Source: Bacteroidota bacterium (lineage in GTDB: Bacteria; Bacteroidota; Bacteroidia; Bacteroidales; FEN-979). From it: a stretch of 19,105 nucleotides of DNA. This document shows, in pieces, positions 1-7,444 of the stretch. The notes beneath the pieces were generated by a model. The model had not been told where the DNA came from. It saw only the letters and a list, made by a program, of their open reading frames with translations, and ran no database searches. Location of the stretch: NCBI GenBank assembly GCA_026391755.1, contig JAPLDN010000278.1:1-19105 (forward strand). The letters run 5' to 3'. How positions within the stretch are numbered: position 1 is the first letter of the stretch; each line of letters starts with the position of its first letter. The position numbers and the translations under genes were made by a program.

Positions 1-1
1 C

Positions 2-496
2 AGTTTAAAGATCCAGACTGAAAAAATTCTGATTGACAGGAAATATAAACCCACTGTCAACTGGTTTTCCGATGGGGGGATAATCAATAACGAACCGGTT
101 TACCTGTACCAGAATTTTGGGATCAGCTTTGGCATGAGCCTGAGTCTCCCGGTATATGACGGCAACCAGCGAAAACTTAACTACAGCAAACTCAGGACTG
201 AAGAGGAAACCAGGAAGAACTACCAGGACTTTTTCAGGACTCAGTATGGTATACAGCTGAAGCAGCTTAAGGATGAACTTGATAATGTGAGGACACTGGC
301 CCGTGACAATGAAAAGCAGATCGAGGTGGTGAAAACGCTGGTTGCACAGGAAAGGGCCGAGCTCAATAGCGGAACTCTCACCATTACCGATTATATATTG
401 GCGTTAAAGAACCTTATTGATGCAACGCATGAGGCTGTGCAATACCAGATCAGGGCCCAGTATATCCTAAACGAAATTAATTTCTGGAAACAATGA
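2..496 (+). CDS. TolC-family outer-membrane efflux protein, C-terminal part (5' end outside window)
   Basis: The frame is open from base 2, so the gene starts upstream of the window; the ATG at 134 is internal. About 164 residues are visible. They show a beta-strand-like stretch with FGISFGMSLSLPVYDGNQRK, typical of the strand-to-helix transition in TolC/OEP repeats. A long charged helical segment follows, and a tail ends in LNEINFWKQ. Such proteins form the outer-membrane and periplasmic tunnel of tripartite efflux pumps. Its stop codon overlaps the start of the adaptor gene (ATGA, 4 nt), and the RND pump follows, so it belongs to this operon. The family call rests on weak primary motifs plus strong context. 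Confidence 0.8.
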   Translation, partial: SLKIQTEKILIDRKYKPTVNWFSDGGIINNEPVYLYQNFGISFGMSLSLPVYDGNQRKLNYSKLRTEEETRKNYQDFFRTQYGIQLKQLKDELDNVRTLARDNEKQIEVVKTLVAQERAELNSGTLTITDYILALKNLIDATHEAVQYQIRAQYILNEINFWKQ

Positions 497-1410
497 CACA
501 AAGGCGATTGATCATGTTCCTCCCCGGGCTGGCTTGCCTGGTATGCCTGTTCGGCTGCAGGAATGTGCAGGACACTGAAGAAAAGGCGGTGAGGGCGGTG
601 GTCCCGGTAACTGTTGTCAATGCAAGGACAGGGACAATGGCCGAATACGCGGAGTTCCCGGCTACATCATCATTTCTTGAAAAAGCCGTCATCAAATCGC
701 CTATCACAGGCTATGTCGAGAAATGTTTTGTCTCGGCAGGTGACAGGGCAAAGATGAGCGAGATGCTGTTCGAACTAAGGACTAAAGAAGCAACCGTACT
801 TTACCAGGACAGCATACATGCACTCGGGATCACAGGACTTATCCAGGTAAGGGCATCCATCGAAGGGGTTGTTTCGGTGATCAACCACCCAAAAGGAGAT
901 TTTGTCCAGGAAGGCGAACCCCTTTGCACCCTCGTTTTACCCAAAAGTCTTGTATTCATTCTGGAACTTCCTTATGAATTGAAAGATTATATACGACTGG
1001 GTACCGATTGTGTGCTTCTCCTGCCCGGCAATGAAAAGCTGAGCGCCTCCATCCATGCTGTTTTACCGGCTATGACCGGGGCATCGCAAACAGTGAGGGT
1101 AATCCTTGAGCCACGTTTACCCAAGCCTCTGCCCGAAAACCTTATGGCGAAAGTGAAGATCATCAGGGCAATAAAAAACAAGGTCCTTATCCTTCCGAAA
1201 TCGGCCGTCTTAAGTGATGAAGTGATGAAGAATTTCTGGGTGATGAAGCTCATCAATGATACTGTCGCGGTGAAGGTTCCCGTTGTTCCGGGCATTACCG
1301 GGACCGACAGTGTAGAGATCGTCTCCCCGGTTTTTCTCCCGATGGAACGTTTCCTTACAAGCGGAAATTATGGATTGGGCGATACAGCGGTTGTAAGGAT
1401 ATTAAAATGA
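493..1410 (+). CDS. RND efflux periplasmic adaptor (membrane fusion protein), lipoprotein
   Basis: 305 residues. A lipoprotein signal ends in CLFGC, so Cys22 would be acylated and the protein anchored facing the periplasm. Two half-motifs of a barrel-sandwich (lipoyl-like) domain are visible: one around ATSSFLEKAVIKSPITGYVE with VSAGDRAKMSEMLFEL (about residues 55-95), the other around VRASIEGVVSVINHPKGDFVQEGEPL (about 115-145). A beta-barrel and membrane-proximal region with VLILPKSAVL follows. Between the two halves there are only about 20-25 residues, so the long alpha-helical hairpin of AcrA/MexA-type adaptors is missing. The ATG overlaps the stop of the TolC-like gene by 4 nt. It is expected to link the RND pump to the outer-membrane channel; the substrate cannot be told. 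Confidence 0.88.
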   Translation: MTQRRLIMFLPGLACLVCLFGCRNVQDTEEKAVRAVVPVTVVNARTGTMAEYAEFPATSSFLEKAVIKSPITGYVEKCFVSAGDRAKMSEMLFELRTKEATVLYQDSIHALGITGLIQVRASIEGVVSVINHPKGDFVQEGEPLCTLVLPKSLVFILELPYELKDYIRLGTDCVLLLPGNEKLSASIHAVLPAMTGASQTVRVILEPRLPKPLPENLMAKVKIIRAIKNKVLILPKSAVLSDEVMKNFWVMKLINDTVAVKVPVVPGITGTDSVEIVSPVFLPMERFLTSGNYGLGDTAVVRILK

Positions 1411-1423
1411 TGCGGGATGCAGG

Positions 1424-4400
1424 ATGCAGGATAAATCGGGAATAATTAACAGTCCACGACAAATGATCAACCAGGGTTTTTACAGCAGATATACCAAGCC
1501 AACGATATTCGTCCTGGTGGTATTGCTCATACTTGGCGGGTTTGCATACAGTAAAATGGAAACTTTACTGTTCCCTGATGTAGTTTTCCCAAAGATCAGG
1601 ATTATTGCCGATAACGGAGAGCAACCCATCGATAAGATGCTCATCACCGTGACACGTCCGCTTGAGATTGCCATCAAGAGGGTAAACGGAATTGCTACCG
1701 TAAGGAGCTCGACGAACAGGGGAAGCTGTACCATCGAAGCCTATTTTGAATGGAACACCGATATCAACATCGCTCGGATGCAGCTTGAAGCCAGGATCAA
1801 TGAAATCAAGAACGTGCTTCCATCGACCACCAACCTGGTAATAGAAGCCATGAGCCAGAACATTTACCCGGTGATTGGGTATACGCTTGAAAGCGACAAA
1901 TACGGCCAGGTTGAGATGAAGAATATGGCCATGTTCTTTGCCCGGCCGCGTTTCTCGGAGGTGCAGGGGATATCCAATGTATTTGTGAGGGGAGGGAAGA
2001 CCAAGGAATTCGTGATCAAGCCCGATCCGATGAAGATGGTCAGGCTTGCCGTAAATCCCCAGGATCTAATCGATGTATTGGCTAAGACCAATTTTATTGA
2101 ATCCAACGGACTTCTTTCCGATTACCGCCGTTTATACCTTTCGGTGACCGACAGCAGGATCAGCACCCTCGATGACCTGAAAAACCTGGTAATACGAAAC
2201 GACGGCAACCGGATCATCAGGCTGGGCGACCTGGCCATGGTTGAATTCCAGGAGCAGCAGGAGTTCATACGCATCAATGCCAACGGGCACGAAGCAGTCA
2301 TCCTCGATATTGTAAAGCAGAAAGGTACCAACCTTCTCGATTTTGTCAGAGATGTCCGGGAAAAGGCCTTGGAGATCCAGAACCAGCTTCCAAAAGGTAT
2401 GGTGTTAAAGACTTATTACGACCAGAGCGTGTTCGTCACCGATTCAATAAACAGCGTTCTCCGCGCTATTTATGAAGGCCTTATCCTGGCATTGCTGGTG
2501 GTAATAGTGTTCCTCCGTTCTTTCAGGGCCAGCCTCAATGTGATTATCATCATCCCCGTAACCCTGGCCCTAACCTTAACAGTCCTTTACCTCTGCGGCA
2601 TAACGCTGAACATCATGTCACTGGGAGCTATTGCTGCCTCTATCGGGCTGATCATTGATGATGCCATTGTTGTCATCGAACAGATCCACAGGGTTCATGA
2701 AGAAAACCCCGAAAAAGACCAGCAGGCGGTAGTGCGGGATACCATAAAAATGCTTTTCCCTGCCATGGTCGGATCTTCCCTGAGCACTATCGTAATTTTC
2801 TTTCCATTTGTGATGATGAGCGGGGTGGCCGGAAGTTTTTTCAAGGAGCTTACGGCAACCATGGAAATTACCCTCATATGCAGCTTTTTCACAACCTGGC
2901 TGGGATTACCTGCATTGCACCTTGCCCTGGGGTATAAGCACAGGAAAAAAGCAACGGTCACGGAACATGAAAAGCATGCCGGTAAAACTTCTTTAAACTG
3001 GCTGATATGGTTTTTCGATAAGCCGGCATTTGCCCTTGGCTTTATCCTGATCCTGGCAGCCGGCGCTGTGTTTTTCATTCCCAGGCTGAATACTGGTTTC
3101 CTCCCAATACTGGATGAAGGGACCATTGTTTTTGATTATCTCACCCCCCCGGGCACGGCGCTGGATGCTTCCGATGCTATGATGCGGCGGGTCGATACCG
3201 TGATACTGCATCATAAGGATGTGTCGACGTATATGAGGCGAACCGGGACCAATATGAGTTCCAGCATCAGTATGGCCAGCGGTGTAATCCCGCCAAATGA
3301 AGGCGATTACCTTATCCAGTTGAAGCCGGGGCTCAAGCGGTCAACCGAAGACGTCATTTCAGAACTCCGGCAAAGGGTCTCGGCCCAGGAACCTGCGCTG
3401 ACCATCGAATTCGGACCGGAGCCGGTGGAAATTAAAATTTTCGGTGACGACAGGTCTGAACTGGAAACCCTCGCTATACGGGTGCAGGGCCTGCTTTCAA
3501 AGGTAAAAGGCATAGCCGATCTTAAAAATGGGATCGTGGTGGAGGGACCTTCCATCAGCATCATTCCTGATGAGGCCAGGCTCGCACAGTTTCACTTAAG
3601 CCCTGCCGACCTGCAGACCCAGTTACAGGCAAATAATGAAGGGGTGAAGGTTGGGGAGGTCCAGAGCGGGGAGCAAATGCTGAAGATAAATCTGAGGTTT
3701 ACCGATTTCAGGGAGAATTACCTGGACAGGATAATGGATCAACCCGTATTCTCACCCGACGGTTCATACAGACCTCTTGCGTATTTTGCATCAGCTCAAT
3801 TGTCGAAAGGCACACCGGATATTACAAGGGAAGATCTGAAATCAAATATAGTAGTCACGGCCCGGCTGGAGAACCGTGACCTTGGATCCGCGGTCAGGGA
3901 GATCAAAAGCATACTGGATGCAAAACTTATAATGCCTCCCGGGTATTATATCGTTTACGGAGGCACCTATGCCCAGCAGCAGTCCTCATTCAAAGAACTG
4001 CTTATGATACTTCTCACAGCAATAGTGCTGGTATTTTCCATCCTGCTTTTCCTGTTCAGGGATCTGCGGATCCCCCTCCTGGTGATCTTTATTTCGGTGC
4101 TTGGAACAGCAGGCTGCGTATGGGCCCTGTATCTTACAGGTATCCAGCTTAACGTTGGAAGCTATACGGGAATCATAATGATAGTGGGTATTATCGCCGA
4201 GAATGCCATTTTCACCGTGAACCAGTTCATGACCACCATGAAGACCACTTCGGGAGATGTAGATGCATCGATACGTTATGCAATATCGCTTCGTATAAGA
4301 CCCAAGCTGATGACAGCCATCGGAGCCATACTTGCGCTGACCCCGCTTGCGCTGGGGATAGGCGTGGGAGCACAAATGCAGCAACCCCTGGCTATTGCAG

Positions 4401-4507
4401 TGATAGGCGGGTTTATTGTAGCCATGCCATTGCTGTTGTTTGTATTCCCAACCCTCATCCGTTGGATCTACTTCAGGCGGGGAACAATCAGCACAGCCAA
4501 CAATTAA
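1424..4507 (+). CDS. RND-family efflux permease (AcrB/HAE/CusA superfamily)
   Basis: 1027 residues, the usual length for an inner-membrane RND pump. A first membrane helix (about residues 27-45) precedes a large periplasmic loop. A second helical block includes GAIAASIGLIIDDAIVVIEQ, whose Asp412/Asp413 match the TM4 proton-relay pair. After a second periplasmic loop comes the last helical block with TGIIMIVGIIAENAIF. There the TM10 position, Lys in drug pumps such as AcrB, is Glu926, as in the metal pump CusA. The start at 1424 is 13 nt after the adaptor stop; an alternative ATG at 1463 would remove 13 residues and still keep the first helix. The short repeat GGATGCAGGATGCAGGAT lies at the start. 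It exports its substrate by proton antiport; whether that is a metal or an organic compound is undecided. Confidence 0.93.
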   Translation: MQDKSGIINSPRQMINQGFYSRYTKPTIFVLVVLLILGGFAYSKMETLLFPDVVFPKIRIIADNGEQPIDKMLITVTRPLEIAIKRVNGIATVRSSTNRGSCTIEAYFEWNTDINIARMQLEARINEIKNVLPSTTNLVIEAMSQNIYPVIGYTLESDKYGQVEMKNMAMFFARPRFSEVQGISNVFVRGGKTKEFVIKPDPMKMVRLAVNPQDLIDVLAKTNFIESNGLLSDYRRLYLSVTDSRISTLDDLKNLVIRNDGNRIIRLGDLAMVEFQEQQEFIRINANGHEAVILDIVKQKGTNLLDFVRDVREKALEIQNQLPKGMVLKTYYDQSVFVTDSINSVLRAIYEGLILALLVVIVFLRSFRASLNVIIIIPVTLALTLTVLYLCGITLNIMSLGAIAASIGLIIDDAIVVIEQIHRVHEENPEKDQQAVVRDTIKMLFPAMVGSSLSTIVIFFPFVMMSGVAGSFFKELTATMEITLICSFFTTWLGLPALHLALGYKHRKKATVTEHEKHAGKTSLNWLIWFFDKPAFALGFILILAAGAVFFIPRLNTGFLPILDEGTIVFDYLTPPGTALDASDAMMRRVDTVILHHKDVSTYMRRTGTNMSSSISMASGVIPPNEGDYLIQLKPGLKRSTEDVISELRQRVSAQEPALTIEFGPEPVEIKIFGDDRSELETLAIRVQGLLSKVKGIADLKNGIVVEGPSISIIPDEARLAQFHLSPADLQTQLQANNEGVKVGEVQSGEQMLKINLRFTDFRENYLDRIMDQPVFSPDGSYRPLAYFASAQLSKGTPDITREDLKSNIVVTARLENRDLGSAVREIKSILDAKLIMPPGYYIVYGGTYAQQQSSFKELLMILLTAIVLVFSILLFLFRDLRIPLLVIFISVLGTAGCVWALYLTGIQLNVGSYTGIIMIVGIIAENAIFTVNQFMTTMKTTSGDVDASIRYAISLRIRPKLMTAIGAILALTPLALGIGVGAQMQQPLAIAVIGGFIVAMPLLLFVFPTLIRWIYFRRGTISTANN

Positions 4508-4515
4508 ATTATCAA

Positions 4516-4935
4516 TTATTCAAGGACCTTTATTTCCCAGGTTACCGGCATAGCCTTTTTCAGGGTTGCCGAAACACCACAGTATTTATCCTGTGAAAGG
4601 CTGACTGCTTTCTGCAGTTTTTCAAACGGCAGGTCTTTCCCCCTGAATTCAAAAGTAATATGTATGCTTGTATATTGCCTGGGATGTTCCTCGCTCACTT
4701 CGCCTTCAACAACCATATTGAAATAATCAGGGATAACCTGCATCTTCTTCAGGATGGGAATTACGTCCATACCCGTGCATCCTCCTGCCGCAATAAGCAT
4801 CAGTGGTTTCGGCCTGGATCCCATGTTATGCCCTCCAACATGCTCGTCGGCATCCATCATGATCTCATGGCCGCCGGCCGTTCCTTTGAAGGCCATTTCT
4901 TTCTGCCATTCTACAGTAACTTTATGTGTTGACAT
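4516..4935 (-). CDS. OsmC family protein (peroxiredoxin-like)
   Basis: 139 residues. The OsmC/Ohr fold family is indicated by the two conserved cysteines in their usual settings: AGGCTGMDV in the first half (Cys53) and KYCGVSATLKKAMP near the C-terminus. An N-terminal strand pair with GGHEIMMDADEHVGGHNMG precedes them. OsmC proteins are cytosolic thiol-dependent peroxidases that reduce organic hydroperoxides. This shorter, YhfA-like type is less well defined biochemically. It starts 2 nt after the stop of the DUF2892 gene, so the pair is probably cotranscribed. It ends 8 nt from the convergent RND gene, and no strong terminator is visible between them. Confidence 0.9.
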   Translation of the reverse strand: MSTHKVTVEWQKEMAFKGTAGGHEIMMDADEHVGGHNMGSRPKPLMLIAAGGCTGMDVIPILKKMQVIPDYFNMVVEGEVSEEHPRQYTSIHITFEFRGKDLPFEKLQKAVSLSQDKYCGVSATLKKAMPVTWEIKVLE

Positions 4936-4937
4936 GC

Positions 4938-5141
4938 CTATTCCTTTTTCCTTGTACTGATTTTAAACGGAATATATAAGGGGCAAAACTGTAAAAGACT
5001 GGTGAGGACAAAAACAACGGCAAGTACCAACAGAATTATGCCTAATACCTCAGGAACTGCTTTTGTAAAAAACAATACTGCAAATAGGATTGCAACCACT
5101 ATCCTGATCACGACATCAATGGTTCCCATGTTCTTTTTCAT
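4938..5141 (-). CDS. DUF2892 family small membrane protein
   Basis: 67 residues with the typical DUF2892 (YgaP-like inner-membrane) pattern. The N-terminus is KKNMGTIDVVIRIVVAI, followed by two hydrophobic helices (about residues 8-26 and 30-48). The signature LLQFCPLYIPFKIST carries a conserved Cys-Pro. The C-terminus is basic. Members often accompany rhodanese or other sulfur and thiol proteins; the exact function is unknown. It is first in a two-gene unit with the OsmC protein, 2 nt apart. A TATATTTG -7 element lies about 34 nt upstream of the start. Confidence 0.88.
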   Translation of the reverse strand: MKKNMGTIDVVIRIVVAILFAVLFFTKAVPEVLGIILLVLAVVFVLTSLLQFCPLYIPFKISTRKKE

Positions 5142-5174
5142 GATTTTCGGTTTTAAGGTTTATATTAATGAATG

Positions 5175-5182
5175 CAAATATA
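5175..5182 (-). promoter_or_regulatory. Bacteroidota -7 promoter element for DUF2892-osmC
   Basis: Read leftward, the sequence is TATATTTG, a full match to the Bacteroidota -7 consensus TAnnTTTG, about 34 nt upstream of the DUF2892 start. No clear TTG is present at the -33 spacing, so this is a candidate only. Confidence 0.5.
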
Positions 5183-5226
5183 AACATATTTAGTGATACT
5201 TAAGCGATATAAAATCCCGCAGCCTG

Positions 5227-6735
5227 TCAGTGAGTATAAATCAAGGAAGCCTGGCGGTATCCTGCCTGGTTCATGTACCAGTCAGGATAAGAAGCTCCTG
5301 CACTCTCGGCCCAGTCATTGAATCTAAGATAAGCTGTATTGACGGCATTTCTTTCAACAGGATAATTGAATTTTCCACTGATATTCAAAGCCCAGGGCAG
5401 GTTGTTTGCAGTCTTGTAATAACGGCCCTGTGCAGGGATACTATTGTCATCGGAAGTCCCGAAATCAGCCCCATTGACTTTATCGGTAGGAGGCTGGTCG
5501 GGCAAGTGGACTTCCCGGTTACGGGTTCCGTTTGCAATGATAAAGGCGTTAAAGGGAGGCATCCCTGCCTGGCTTATGCTTTGCGTCGTTGATAAGGAAA
5601 TAACCAGGTTCAGGGTATCGGGAGTGACATAGGGAGCGCCCAATGTTGTATTGGTTCCTACACCCGTCCCAGGCATAGGCAGATGATCGAATGCATCATC
5701 AAAAGCGACAACTACTGTCTTTGTCTGACCCGACTCTGTATTGTTGGCAGATAAAGTAATATATCCGTGTTTCAAATTTATACCGCTCACGTTTGAGACC
5801 TTATCGGGTGTGAACGGAAGCTGGAATGCAAAGCCGTTATGAAAATTAGCCCCTGAAGCTTCCGGGATAATTTTAGCATCAATCTCAACTACCTGGTTTT
5901 GCGCATTGGTAATCTCATTGAAACGATAGGATACTACTACATCGTTAAAATCATAATCTCCTTTTCCCGGCCAGAGATCTTCAAATGCAAGGGAACTATA
6001 CCCTGTTTTTGAAGGTGTGAAGTTATTAAAGGCTTTGGTGGGATCATTGGGATAATCATCAGAAACATCAGGTACCCCGTCATGATCGGCATCAACAACG
6101 GTTGTTGCAAGAAGAGGCATATTCGTTGTGTTGATCCCCTGGATTGTGGGGTTTATAGTCAGGTAAAAAACATTATCATTGCAATCCTGGTCCGATCCCT
6201 GGTATTTGCCCTGATCCTCGAGAGTAAACAGGATCTGCTGGCGAGAAGGGTCCCTGAAAAACAAAAGGTGCTTGAGCATGAGCGGATCAGTCGTGTTAAA
6301 GGAAGGTATGGAATACCATACATCGCTCGTAGGACCTACATAAGTGGAAATCCCGTTCCATCCATGCGGAACCAGCGCAAAGCCTATGGATTTCCCTGCA
6401 GGGAATTTGCCTAAGTAAATCTTATTACCCGGGTTCAATCCCCCGCCGCTTCCGGTATTGCTCACGTTCGGGAAAATAACATGTATTGTATCGATCGCCG
6501 CTGCCGAGGCAGGAGGCTGATTAGTATTAAACGTAAAATATCCCAGGCTGTTCATCCAGCCGGCTCCCTCGGTGATATAGGTAATGTAAACATCGCTCAC
6601 GCTAAGGATTTCAATATTGTTGGGTGCAGTGCCGTTGAACCATTCGGGATGAGCCGCAACCTCATTTGTATATTCAGGAAGAGCCGTATTGATATCATGT
6701 AACAAAACCTGGTCAACAGGAGCGTTGACGGGCAT
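5227..6735 (-). CDS. LruC domain-containing protein, main part (frame-split from N-terminal ORF)
   Basis: 502 residues matching the body of Bacteroidota LruC-domain proteins. The order is: VLLHDINTALPE with AHPEWF; a DUF4114-like stretch with GAGWMNSLGYFTFNTNQPP and FPNVSNTGSGGGL; an acidic calcium-binding-like stretch DADHDGVPDVSDDYPNDP (about residues 215-232); the LruC core FEDLWPGKGDYDFNDVVVSYRFN; and a C-terminus with NDWAESAGASYPDWYMNQAGYR. These are exported surface proteins of unknown ligand. This ORF has no signal peptide. The leader lies in the next ORF upstream, whose stop TGA shares its A with this ATG (TGATG). In this frame a TAA lies about 10 codons upstream of the ATG. The gene is therefore probably one LruC protein broken by a frameshift, or less likely two coupled genes. 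Confidence 0.85.
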   Translation of the reverse strand: MPVNAPVDQVLLHDINTALPEYTNEVAAHPEWFNGTAPNNIEILSVSDVYITYITEGAGWMNSLGYFTFNTNQPPASAAAIDTIHVIFPNVSNTGSGGGLNPGNKIYLGKFPAGKSIGFALVPHGWNGISTYVGPTSDVWYSIPSFNTTDPLMLKHLLFFRDPSRQQILFTLEDQGKYQGSDQDCNDNVFYLTINPTIQGINTTNMPLLATTVVDADHDGVPDVSDDYPNDPTKAFNNFTPSKTGYSSLAFEDLWPGKGDYDFNDVVVSYRFNEITNAQNQVVEIDAKIIPEASGANFHNGFAFQLPFTPDKVSNVSGINLKHGYITLSANNTESGQTKTVVVAFDDAFDHLPMPGTGVGTNTTLGAPYVTPDTLNLVISLSTTQSISQAGMPPFNAFIIANGTRNREVHLPDQPPTDKVNGADFGTSDDNSIPAQGRYYKTANNLPWALNISGKFNYPVERNAVNTAYLRFNDWAESAGASYPDWYMNQAGYRQASLIYTH

Positions 6736-7211
6736 CAGGATTTTGTTGCCGCAGGCTGAGGAGATTTACCCCCGAACTGACCGTTCACAGTATTTGCATT
6801 AATCGGAAACTCCATTTGACGCACCAGGCCCAGGAAATTATTAAATACCGTTACCTTATTCATCGCCGTTGGTAATGAAGCGATGGAATTCCACATGCCG
6901 TCGGCGCCGGTGAAGCCGCTTACAAGGTAAACTCCTCCCGAGTCGGGATTGGCGGTATAAAGCGTTAAGCGAACACCTGCGATCGGGTTATCAAGGTTGT
7001 CTTTGGCGGAAATGTAGATGGTCACGTTTCTCGTGGTGGCCCAGCTGAAATTTGAAGGGATGACCAGTTGATCGATGGTTTTTCCACCTGTGGTACCAGA
7101 ACCTGAATTATCCTGTTTGCGGCATCCTGCAAATACAAGTAATATCGCGAAACATGCAACGGCTATTTTTATGGGATGTGATCTGCTATTTGAAGTTGAT
7201 AAAAGTTTCAT
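6735..7211 (-). CDS. LruC-protein N-terminal segment: lipoprotein signal and Ig-like/regulatory domain
   Basis: 158 residues from the ATG at 7211; a TTG five codons upstream is also in frame but would overlap the promoter. The signal peptide ends in LLVFAGC, a lipobox whose cysteine is followed by RKQDNSGSG. A beta-sandwich domain follows, with VTIYISAKDNLDNPIAGVRLTLYT, then GFTGADGMWNSIASLPT and a last part FGGKSPQPAATKS. LruC proteins normally start this way and run straight into the LruC part without a stop. Here the frame ends in TGA, and that stop overlaps the next start by one base. A shift of -1 near the AAAA run just before the stop would join the two frames, giving a protein of about 660 residues. 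Confidence 0.75.
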   Translation of the reverse strand: MKLLSTSNSRSHPIKIAVACFAILLVFAGCRKQDNSGSGTTGGKTIDQLVIPSNFSWATTRNVTIYISAKDNLDNPIAGVRLTLYTANPDSGGVYLVSGFTGADGMWNSIASLPTAMNKVTVFNNFLGLVRQMEFPINANTVNGQFGGKSPQPAATKS

Positions 7212-7223
7212 GATGTTTTTTAA

Positions 7224-7254
7224 CAAAGGTAATACCGGTTTCAGCTTTCCGCAA
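7224..7254 (-). promoter_or_regulatory. Promoter of the LruC lipoprotein
   Basis: Read leftward, TTG (7254-7252) is separated by 20 nt from TACCTTTG (7231-7224). This fits the Bacteroidota -33/-7 consensus. The -7 element ends 12 nt before the ATG at 7211, so the predicted leader is only a few bases. This also argues against the TTG start at 7226, which lies inside the -7 element. Confidence 0.6.
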
Positions 7255-7364
7255 GGTGAAATATGTAATCGTTGACATATTTTAAGTAAAGGTGGAAGAA
7301 TTACGCAATCCGGGCTATCAATTTAATGATGCCTTGAAAACAAAAAGTTTTGGGGTGATCCATA

Positions 7365-7395
7365 TTGACTATGCCAGATGAAAGATGTACTTTTG
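7365..7395 (+). promoter_or_regulatory. Promoter of the hybrid histidine kinase
   Basis: TTG at 7365-7367, a 20-nt spacer, and TACTTTTG at 7388-7395 match the Bacteroidota TTG-N19-21-TAnnTTTG consensus. The predicted start of transcription is near 7401, giving a leader of about 40 nt before the ATG at 7445. The 7212-7444 gap otherwise holds only the divergent LruC promoter; no small ORF or RNA gene was recognised. Confidence 0.65.
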
Positions 7396-7444
7396 AGAAT
7401 TAAAAGCACTGAAACCCGAATCCGGATCCGATAATTGTTCTACA

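Noticed and set aside
1410..1434. GGATGCA triplicate near the RND start as a phase-variable repeat
   Set aside because: Only about two and a half copies of a 7-base unit, too few to claim slippage.
3986..4384. Leftward 132-residue ORF inside the RND gene
   Set aside because: Rich in His, Tyr and Cys from antisense reading of membrane helices; no domain.
4660..4960. Two forward ORFs (90 and 68 residues) over the OsmC gene
   Set aside because: They lie antisense to a clear OsmC protein and show no recognisable domain or promoter.
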